From positions 1-12,018 of the forward strand of contig CAYZPY010000077.1 in the NCBI GenBank assembly GCA_964480425.1: DNA of 12,018 nucleotides. The letters run 5' to 3'. This document shows positions 5,074-12,018 of the stretch, one piece after another. Under the pieces are notes generated by a model. It was not told the origin of the DNA, searched no databases, and saw nothing but the letters and a program-made list of their open reading frames with translations. Origin of the DNA: CAYYMD01 sp964480425 (lineage in GTDB: Bacteria; Planctomycetota; Phycisphaerae; SM23-33). How positions within the stretch are numbered: the first letter of the stretch is position 1; every line of letters starts with the position of its first letter. A program made the translations under genes and the position numbers.

Positions 5074-7182
5074 TTACTCGCCTTTCTTTTGGGTTTTCAT
5101 TTCCTTCATGGCCGCTTTTCTGGACAATTTGACGCGTCCCTGATCGTCTATGGCGATCACTTTTGCAGCAACAGTGTCGCCGACGTTGACCACGTCCGTG
5201 ACATTCTTGACGTACCTGTCTTCCAGTTCGCTGACGTGGCACAGACCGTCCTGTCCGGGCAGGATTTCGATAAATGCTCCGAAGTCCCTTATTGAAACCA
5301 CTTTACCTTCGTATATTTTGCCCATTTCGACTTCTTCGGTCAAGTCTTCCACGGCCTTTTTTGCCGATTCGGCGCCCTCGGCGTTCACGCAGGCGATGAA
5401 CACGGTGCCGTCATTTTCAATGTCTATGGTGGCGCCGGTTTCTTCCTGAATGCGGTTTATGGTCTTTCCGCCCGGACCTATCACCTTGCCGATTTTTTCG
5501 GGATTGATGCTTATGGTGATCATCCTGGGAGCGTAGGGGCTAAGCACGTCGCGCGGAGCGGCGATGACTTTATCCATCTCCTGGAGGATGAACTGGCGGG
5601 CCTGCTTTGCCTGGCGGAGCGATTCGACCACGTGCTGCTGTGTGATGAACCGCCTTTTGAGGTCCAGCTGGATTCCGGTTATGCCGTTTTGAGTGCCGGC
5701 GACCTTGAAATCCATGTCGCCGTGGAAGTCCTCTTCGCCCATGATATCCGTCAGGAGGACGTATTTGTCCTCGTCGGAGACCATTCCGATGCTGATTCCC
5801 GCCACCGGCGCCTTTATCGGAACGCCTGCGTCCATCAGACTCAGCGTAGCGCCGCAGACAGTGGCCATCGAGGTCGAACCGTTCGATTCGAGTATGTCGC
5901 TGACCACGCGAATGGTATACGGGAAGGAGTCCTTCGGCGGAAGCATGCCCTCGACGGATTTCTCGGCAAGGGCGCCGTGCCCGATCTCGCGTCTTCCCGG
6001 ACCGCGGACGGGGCGTATCTCGCCCACGCTGAACGGCGGGAAGTTGTAATGCAGGAGGAACTTCTTGGCGTATTCATCCAGCAGCCCGTCAACTACCTGC
6101 TCGTCACGCATGGTGCCCAGCGTGGTGGTCACAAGCGCCTGGGTCTCGCCCCGACTGAACAGCGCCGAGCCGTGAGTGCGGGGCAGCCACCCAACTTCTA
6201 TACCCAGGGGGCGAACCTCGTCCATGGCCCTTCCGTCAGGACGCGTGCCCGACAATATCATCTGGCGCTGTATGCTTCCTTCCAGTTTGTACAGCGCCTT
6301 TTTGACCTGGTCGGGGTCGTATTTGGGCTCCTGTTCGTCTTCGGGGCACAACTCCGCCAGGAGTTCCTCGCCAATCTTGTCAATCGCGGCCATACGTTCC
6401 GCCTTGGATGACATTTGCTTGACCTGGCGAATGCGATCGGCGCACTTGTCGGATACGATTTGCTTTACCTCGTCGGGCACCGGATTCGGCGTGTAATTTT
6501 TCTCGACCTGGAAATGCCCCGCCAGTTCGTTAATCATGTCTATAACGTTCGAGCAGACCTGGAAGCCCTTTTCGATGCCGCCGGCCACGACGTCCTCGGA
6601 CACTTCTCTTCCGCCCAGTTCGACCATGTTGACGCCGTCGCTGTTTGCGACCACCACGAGGTCCATGTCGCTGAGGTTCAGCTCCGCGTGGGTGGGATTA
6701 ACGACATATTGCCCGTCAACATATCCCATTCTCATGGCGCCTATCGGTCCCTGGAACGGCGCCGGGCTCAGCGAAAGCGCCGCCGAGGCGCCAATAATCG
6801 CAGCCAGATCAGGGTCGTTTTCCTGATCGCTGCTTAGAACGATGCAGTGTACCTGCACCTCGTCGCGGAAATCATCGGGGAACAGAGGCCTGATAGGCCT
6901 GTCTATCATGCGGCAGGTCAGTATTTCCTTCGATGAAGGTCTGCCCTCGCGCTTGAAGAAACCACCGGGTACTTTTCCGGCAGCGTACTGCATCTCGCGG
7001 TATTCCACAAAGAGCGGGAAATAATCTATGTCCCTGGTGCATTCTGCGGTCAGCGCCGTGGCCAGTACGACCGTATCGCCGTATCTGACCGTGACGGCCC
7101 CGTGGGCCTGCTTTGCCAATTTTCCTGTTTCCAGACTTAACGTCCGTCCTGCAATTTCTCTTTCTATTTTCACAACTGCCAT
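5074..7182 (-). CDS. pnp: Polyribonucleotide nucleotidyltransferase (PNPase)
   Basis: Phosphorolytic 3'-5' exoribonuclease and degradosome component, a trimer in the cytoplasm. At 702 residues it has the standard length and order: first RNase PH-like domain (about 10-140), helical linker (about 240-305), second RNase PH-like domain (about 310-540), KH domain (554-612, GxxG as IGPGGK) and S1 domain (621-690, KIYEGKVVSIRDFGAFIEI). The catalytic set of the second core is kept: GEEDFHGDMDFK supplies Asp485, Asp491 and Lys493, corresponding to E. coli D486, D492 and K494. FFKREGRPS and RPIRPLFP are family signatures. The start at 7182 follows AAGGA about ten bases before, a rather long spacing. 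It sits 158 bases downstream of rpsO, the classical rpsO-pnp order. The intervening DNA holds a small stem CGGG-AAAGG-CCCG (7232-7244) and GC-rich pairing potential near 7300-7325. PNPase usually represses its own mRNA after RNase III cleavage, but I cannot confirm a cleavage hairpin here. Confidence 0.97.
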   Translation of the reverse strand: MAVVKIEREIAGRTLSLETGKLAKQAHGAVTVRYGDTVVLATALTAECTRDIDYFPLFVEYREMQYAAGKVPGGFFKREGRPSSKEILTCRMIDRPIRPLFPDDFRDEVQVHCIVLSSDQENDPDLAAIIGASAALSLSPAPFQGPIGAMRMGYVDGQYVVNPTHAELNLSDMDLVVVANSDGVNMVELGGREVSEDVVAGGIEKGFQVCSNVIDMINELAGHFQVEKNYTPNPVPDEVKQIVSDKCADRIRQVKQMSSKAERMAAIDKIGEELLAELCPEDEQEPKYDPDQVKKALYKLEGSIQRQMILSGTRPDGRAMDEVRPLGIEVGWLPRTHGSALFSRGETQALVTTTLGTMRDEQVVDGLLDEYAKKFLLHYNFPPFSVGEIRPVRGPGRREIGHGALAEKSVEGMLPPKDSFPYTIRVVSDILESNGSTSMATVCGATLSLMDAGVPIKAPVAGISIGMVSDEDKYVLLTDIMGEEDFHGDMDFKVAGTQNGITGIQLDLKRRFITQQHVVESLRQAKQARQFILQEMDKVIAAPRDVLSPYAPRMITISINPEKIGKVIGPGGKTINRIQEETGATIDIENDGTVFIACVNAEGAESAKKAVEDLTEEVEMGKIYEGKVVSIRDFGAFIEILPGQDGLCHVSELEDRYVKNVTDVVNVGDTVAAKVIAIDDQGRVKLSRKAAMKEMKTQKKGE

Positions 7183-7340
7183 CTTCTTTTCGTCCTTTCA
7201 TTTCAATGTAAACATTTATACTACACAGAGGCGGGAAAGGCCCGTTATCGAGTGATGCAGACTCAATCTTCCCGGAGGTGCCTTGAAATTCCACTGCCCC
7301 TTCGTTCGGCCGGTCGGTCGCCGGGGAGACAGGCAAAGGG

Positions 7341-7610
7341 TTACTTTCTAAGTCCAAGCTTGCCTATAACCTGCCTGTAGCGGTCCGTATCTATGCCGGC
7401 CAAATACTTCAAAAGACTGTTTCTCTTTCCTACCATCTTCAACAAACCGCGGCGCGAGGCGTGGTCCTTCTTGTGCGTCTTGAGGTGCTCGGTGAGGTCG
7501 TTAATTCTCACCGTCAGTAGTGCGATCTGCACCTCGGGCGAACCGGTGTCGTCGTCGTGCCGCCGATATTGGACTACTATTTTCTGTTTTTCTTCCACTG
7601 CAATCATCAT
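7341..7610 (-). CDS. rpsO: 30S ribosomal protein S15
   Basis: Small-subunit protein of 89 residues that binds 16S rRNA helices 20-22 early in assembly and contributes to bridge B4. Family signatures are DTGSPEVQIALLTVRINDLTEHL, the HKKDHASRRGLL block and VGKRNSLLKYL. Two ATGs stand in tandem (7608-7610 and 7605-7607). The Shine-Dalgarno is weak (TAGGT, about six bases before the first ATG), so the start may be either, giving 89 or 88 residues. A promoter lies about 110 bases upstream (7718-7746), and the leader between could carry the S15 autoregulatory fold known from other bacteria, though I could not identify one of the described types. pnp follows on the same strand. Confidence 0.97.
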   Translation of the reverse strand: MMIAVEEKQKIVVQYRRHDDDTGSPEVQIALLTVRINDLTEHLKTHKKDHASRRGLLKMVGKRNSLLKYLAGIDTDRYRQVIGKLGLRK

Positions 7611-7717
7611 CTAAAACCTATCTGCCATGCCGTTTATGCATTCATTCTCCTGCCTGCCGTCATTTGGCTATAAAAGTTTATCGTCAATCGCCGCTTTTTA
7701 ACTTCTATTGAAATCAT

Positions 7718-7746
7718 ACTATAGCACCCGAAAGCCAAATTCACAA
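7718..7746 (-). promoter_or_regulatory. rpsO: Promoter of rpsO-pnp
   Basis: On the minus strand TTGTGA (7741-7746), a 17-base spacer and TATAGT (7718-7723), the latter preceded by TGC as in an extended -10 element. It lies between asnS and rpsO and would give rpsO a leader of about 100 bases. Confidence 0.6.
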
Positions 7747-7756
7747 GAATTTTATT

Positions 7757-7774
7757 TTCGGCGGTACGACGAGT

Positions 7775-7790
<16 letters not shown>
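7757..7790 (-). terminator. Hairpin spanning the asnS stop codon
   Basis: TTCGGCGG (7757-7764) and CCGCCGAA (7783-7790) are perfect 8-bp arms around 18 bases, with the asnS stop codon (7775-7777) in the loop. After the stem the transcript reads AATAAAATTCTT, not a T-run, so it may protect the mRNA end or terminate only weakly. Confidence 0.4.
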
Positions 7791-9157
<1,367 letters not shown>

Positions 9158-9168
9158 AATCGGGAACT

Positions 9169-9198
9169 ATCTTCCGCGCATGAGAAGTTGATGTCAAC
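9169..9198 (-). promoter_or_regulatory. asnS: Candidate asnS promoter with palindrome over the -35
   Basis: On the minus strand a perfect TTGACA (9192-9197) is followed by GAAGAT after 17 bases (9169-9174) or GATAGT after 20 (9166-9171), both weak -10 boxes. The -35 lies in the near-perfect palindrome GTTGA-TG-TCAAC (9187-9198). The predicted start would fall only a few bases before the asnS ATG. Confidence 0.35.
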
Positions 9199-9235
9199 GC
9201 CCCCCTTGAAGCGTGGAAGTGAAACCGACGGATTG

Positions 9236-9508
9236 CTATTCGTCAGCTTCTTTTTGTTCCTCAGGATTGTAATCGCGTTTCGGCGGACGGGCGATGAGTC
9301 CGTTTTTAATCGCTTTTGCGGACACGTTTATCCTTACGACTTTCCCGTCCACCACGGCGCGGACCTTCTGCATGTTCGGCTTGAAGGTTCGCTTCGACTT
9401 ACCGGTAGTCTTCCTTCCGACGCCGCCGAGATATTTCGCCTTTCCGCGGCGGGATATCTTCCGACCCGCACGCGTGCTCTTGCCTGTCAATGGACATTTA
9501 CGTGACAT
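9236..9508 (-). CDS. rpmB: 50S ribosomal protein L28
   Basis: Large-subunit protein of 90 residues, highly basic with an acidic C-terminal tail (EEQKEADE). It begins MSRKCPLTGK, as L28 proteins do, and carries the core KRTFKPNMQKVRAVVDGKVVRINVSAKAIKNGLI split over the middle. Only one Cys is present, at residue 5, so the zinc-binding CxxC form of L28 is absent. GGAG lies seven bases before the ATG. The usual partner rpmG (L33) is not next to it. It lies 64 bases downstream of the EF-G paralogue. The intergenic DNA has a small stem TGCGG-N9-CCGCA (9553-9571) but no convincing terminator, so co-transcription with the EF-G gene is likely. Confidence 0.95.
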   Translation of the reverse strand: MSRKCPLTGKSTRAGRKISRRGKAKYLGGVGRKTTGKSKRTFKPNMQKVRAVVDGKVVRINVSAKAIKNGLIARPPKRDYNPEEQKEADE

Positions 9509-9572
9509 TTTGTTACTCCATTTCCCAAAATCCCGAACCCGAATCGCCCGGGTGCGGTTTCAAAATCCGCAA

Positions 9573-11624
9573 TTATTCTTCCTGTTCCTTGGCCTGTTTT
9601 GAGGCCTCGATTATCTGCTGCTGAACGTTTCCGGGCACCGGGTCGTAGTGACTGAATTCCATGGTGTAACTTCCCTGACCGCCCGTCACGGACCGCAGTT
9701 GGCTGTTATACTGCATGACCTCCGCCAGCGGCGCCAAGGCGCGTATCACACACATCCCCCCGCCCAGCTGGTCCTGCCCCTGGATGCGCCCCCGCCGGCT
9801 GGACAGGTCGGAGGCGATGTCGCCCATGTACTGCTGGGGGACGGTTATCTCCATGTTCACCATCGGCTCGAGTATCACCGGCTTGGCTTTTTCGATGGCG
9901 TCCATGAAGGCGTACTTTCCGGCGGTTCGGAAGGCGACCTCCTTGGAGTCGACCGGGTGGTGTTTTCCGTCGGTGACGGCCACGCGTACATCCTGCATGA
10001 GATATCCTGCAATCGCCCCGGCCGAAATTACGTCCCGTACGCCCTTTTCGATGGCCGGGAGAAACTGCCTGGGGATGGACTCCCCGAACAGTTCGTTGAC
10101 GAATTCGAAACCGGCGCCCCGCTCCAGCGGCTCGACGCGGAGATACACCTCGCCGAACTGACCCGCCCCGCCGGTCTGCTTCTTGTGGCGGTAATGCCCG
10201 TCCGCCTTGGCGGTTATGGTTTCGCGGTATGGAATCTTGGGCGGCTTGGTGTCCACCTCGAGGTCGAACCGGTTCTTCATCTTGGCGAGCATCACCCGCA
10301 GGTGCAGGTCGCCAATGCCGGATATCACCGTCTCGTTGGTCTGGGCGTCGCGGTTCACGCTGAAGGTGACGTCTTCCTCGGAAAGCTTTGTCAGCGCGAC
10401 CGATATCTTCTGCTCGTCGCCGCGGGTCTTGGGCTCCACTGCCAGGGAGAACATGGGCATAGGCGTCGGCGGCAACGGGCGCGTCAGCGGCTCCTGGTCG
10501 GCGCGAAGAACGTCGCCGAATCGGATCTCCTCGACCTTGGCAAGGGCGATAATGTCACCGGCGAACGCCTGCTTGACTTCCTCGGTCTGGCTGTACTGGA
10601 CCTTGAACATGTGGTTTATCTTGTTGGCCTTGCGATCGTCGTGGAGAAAATATTCGGTATCGGGGGTGCAAGTGCCCTGAAGCACGCGAACCCAGGCGAG
10701 TTTGCCCACGAACGGGTCGGTCGATATCTTGAACGCCTGTGCCACGAACGGCGCATCGGGGTCCGCCTTGAGCGGGACTTCCCTGGCTTTGTCGCCTTCC
10801 TGCGCGGGCGGCAAATACGCCGGTTTCAATTCGACGTCGGCCGGCGAGGGGAAGTAATTCGCCACGGCGTCCATGAACTCCTTAACGCCCACTTCCGCCT
10901 TTGCGGCGGCAAACAGCACCGGAACCACCGTCCCGGAGCACATCGCGCTGGCGAAAGCGGACCACAGTTTCCGGGGTGGAATCTCCTCACCGCCCAGGTA
11001 CGCCTCCATGAGTTCGTCGTCGGCCTCGATTATGTTCTCGGTAATCTGGGTGTGGGCCTGGGAGACGTCTGCGAAGTCCGCCTCGCCCTCCTGCGCCGTG
11101 AAACAGTCCAGTACGGCGGTCGCGCCGCCGGTGGGCAGATTCATCGGGCGGCACGCCTTTCCGAATGTGTCGGTTATGTCGCCCATGAGGCGCTGTAGGT
11201 CCACGTTGTCGCCGTCTATCTTGTTGATAACGATTGCCAGCGGCATCCTGTCCTGTTTGGCTATCTTGAACAGTCGGCGGGTGTTGACCTCGATACCGGA
11301 CGTGGCGGACACCACAATCACCGCCACGTCCGCCCCGCCCATGGAGCTTACGGCCCCGCCGATGAAGTCCGGGTATCCCGGCGTGTCGATGAGGTTAATG
11401 GTCTTTTGGGCGTGCGTCACATGCGCGGCGATGGGGTCCACCGAGTGTTTGCGGTCCTTCTCGATATCGGTGTAATCCATGTGGCTGGTCCCGTCGTCGA
11501 CCGAACCGAGCCGACCCGTGACGCCGGCGGCGTGCAGCATGGCTTCTGCCAGCGTGGTCTTTCCCGCCCCGCCGTGACCGAGTAATACGATGTTCCTTAT
11601 GTCCTGTGGTTTGGAAACCGGCAT
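9573..11624 (-). CDS. fusA: Elongation factor G-like GTPase (EF-G paralogue, FusA2-like)
   Basis: A 683-residue translational GTPase with the full EF-G layout: G domain, domain II (about 300-390), domain III, domain IV (starting near KIPYRETITAKADGHY) and domain V ending TMEFSHYDPVP. P-loop GHGGAGKT (16-23); switch I DRKHSV (57-62) where canonical EF-G has RGITI; G3 DTPGYPD (80-86), with Tyr84 where canonical translocases have the catalytic His; G4 NKID (134-137). The domain IV tip reads KHHPVDSKEVAF and keeps the conserved His/Asp-Ser. The frame is open for 68 more codons upstream to 11828, but the ATG at 11622-11624 is the start because homology begins at VSKPQDIRNIVLLGH. The Shine-Dalgarno is weak (AGGA or AAGAAG). 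These motifs place it with the EF-G-like paralogues and not the main fusA, which normally lies in the str operon. It could still be the only EF-G of this organism. Confidence 0.92.
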   Translation of the reverse strand: MPVSKPQDIRNIVLLGHGGAGKTTLAEAMLHAAGVTGRLGSVDDGTSHMDYTDIEKDRKHSVDPIAAHVTHAQKTINLIDTPGYPDFIGGAVSSMGGADVAVIVVSATSGIEVNTRRLFKIAKQDRMPLAIVINKIDGDNVDLQRLMGDITDTFGKACRPMNLPTGGATAVLDCFTAQEGEADFADVSQAHTQITENIIEADDELMEAYLGGEEIPPRKLWSAFASAMCSGTVVPVLFAAAKAEVGVKEFMDAVANYFPSPADVELKPAYLPPAQEGDKAREVPLKADPDAPFVAQAFKISTDPFVGKLAWVRVLQGTCTPDTEYFLHDDRKANKINHMFKVQYSQTEEVKQAFAGDIIALAKVEEIRFGDVLRADQEPLTRPLPPTPMPMFSLAVEPKTRGDEQKISVALTKLSEEDVTFSVNRDAQTNETVISGIGDLHLRVMLAKMKNRFDLEVDTKPPKIPYRETITAKADGHYRHKKQTGGAGQFGEVYLRVEPLERGAGFEFVNELFGESIPRQFLPAIEKGVRDVISAGAIAGYLMQDVRVAVTDGKHHPVDSKEVAFRTAGKYAFMDAIEKAKPVILEPMVNMEITVPQQYMGDIASDLSSRRGRIQGQDQLGGGMCVIRALAPLAEVMQYNSQLRSVTGGQGSYTMEFSHYDPVPGNVQQQIIEASKQAKEQEE

Positions 11625-11787
11625 ATCTTGTCTTCTTTTTCCTGTGCGACGGACCAAATACCCGTCATAGTTTAGTAAATCTCTCCCTTGGACGTAATCG
11701 TAATATAGAGACGCCCGCGACTTAAACGAATCCGCCTGCCGGCGACCCCGACGTGTATCGAGGTGATATGGACAGGCGAATTTTTCA

Positions 11788-11815
11788 AGTATATACGTCA
11801 AATTCCGTAAGGCAA
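11788..11815 (-). promoter_or_regulatory. Candidate promoter of the EF-G paralogue-rpmB-asnS block
   Basis: On the minus strand TTGCCT (11810-11815), a 16-base spacer and TATACT (11788-11793), 4 of 6 and 5 of 6 matches. It would leave a leader of about 155 bases before the EF-G start. Confidence 0.45.
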
Positions 11816-11856
11816 GAAAAATCGTCACCCCCAGCGGGACAGTGTCTTAAACAACA

Positions 11857-11881
11857 GTGCCGATGCCGCACGAACCGGCAC
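11857..11881. repeat. Inverted repeat GTGCCG/CGGCAC
   Basis: GTGCCG (11857-11862) and CGGCAC (11876-11881) are perfect 6-bp arms around 13 bases, between the two divergent promoter candidates. It could be a terminator stem of an upstream gene or a regulator site. No T-run follows on either strand. Confidence 0.4.
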
Positions 11882-11922
11882 AGCGTCCGCTTGAAGTGAC
11901 GGAATGTTAATCAAATTGTTAA

Positions 11923-11950
11923 TTGGCGCGGGCGAATATCGACCTATAAT
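11923..11950 (+). promoter_or_regulatory. Candidate divergent promoter reading out of the window
   Basis: TTGGCG (11923-11928), a 16-base spacer and a perfect TATAAT (11945-11950) on the + strand. The only ATG frames behind it in the window are very short, so any gene it serves would lie beyond base 12018. Confidence 0.4.
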
Positions 11951-12018
11951 TTTATGTCACGAGGCACGAGTGTCCCATCATAAGTCGAATAATGACAACT
12001 GGATAGAATTTGGCTGAT

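Larger units (their letters stand above)
11625..12018. other. Upstream non-coding region of the EF-G paralogue
   Basis: 394 bases without a supportable gene. It holds a candidate EF-G promoter (11788-11815), a hairpin (11857-11881), a candidate divergent promoter (11923-11950) and a direct repeat GTTAAT at 11906-11911 and 11918-11923. The open frame that extends the EF-G gene into this region has no family resemblance. No tRNA cloverleaf was found. Confidence 0.6.

Noticed and set aside
5632..6411. 259-aa open frame antisense to pnp
   Set aside because: It is the shadow of the second PNPase core, with no ribosome-binding site or family signature.
9648..11198. 516-aa open frame antisense to the EF-G paralogue
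   Set aside because: It mirrors a clearly conserved EF-G gene. The long frame follows from GC-rich codon use on the other strand, and the translation shows no recognisable domain.
11625..11828. 68-codon N-terminal extension of the EF-G paralogue
   Set aside because: The sequence has no EF-G similarity, the family begins at the 11624 ATG, and a promoter-like element lies inside the extension.
11820..12018. tRNA or small structured RNA gene upstream of EF-G
   Set aside because: The GGTTCG-like string near 11871-11877 (minus strand) does not sit in a T-arm, and no cloverleaf could be drawn around it.

Overview
The window looks like a chromosomal housekeeping segment of a GC-rich bacterium, most likely a member of the Planctomycetota (Phycisphaerae-like). 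That placement is an inference. It rests mainly on the EF-G paralogue, whose GHGGAGKT P-loop and DRKHSV switch I match what I remember of planctomycete EF-G-like proteins. A run of 10 Ns at 2236-2245 marks a scaffold join, so this is a draft or metagenome assembly.

Layout: one gene lies on the + strand, the 3' part of argJ (1-824). Everything else is on the minus strand and converges on it. Reading the minus strand from right to left: a ~390-base upstream region with candidate promoters (11625-12018); an EF-G paralogue (9573-11624); rpmB/L28 (9236-9508); asnS (7775-9157); rpsO/S15 (7341-7610); pnp (5074-7182); a cold-shock protein gene (4596-4850); a short membrane-anchored histidine kinase (3660-4481); a second cold-shock protein gene (3022-3222); a SlyD-type FKBP prolyl isomerase (2410-2841); the assembly gap; and an NtrC-type sigma-54-dependent response regulator (879-2235) whose first codons fall in the gap.

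Functionally, the right half is translation (EF-G paralogue, L28, AsnRS, S15). It leads into RNA turnover through the classical rpsO-pnp pair. The left half combines RNA chaperones (two CSPs), a folding helper (SlyD-type) and a kinase/regulator pair. PNPase and CSPs are cold-induced in well-studied bacteria, so the block may serve cold or growth-rate adaptation, but this is inferred from gene content only.

The most interesting parts are non-coding. The leader of the 84-aa cold-shock gene is about 170 nt long and starts at a good sigma-70-like promoter whose -35 box sits inside an inverted repeat. At its 3' end the Shine-Dalgarno can pair perfectly with an upstream segment, and part of that segment can instead pair with a second upstream arm. 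This is a candidate RNA switch or thermosensor. The other cold-shock gene has its own hairpin-rich leader and shares the 9-mer CGTATGCAA with the upstream region of the response regulator. No mobile element, CRISPR array, rRNA or tRNA was seen.
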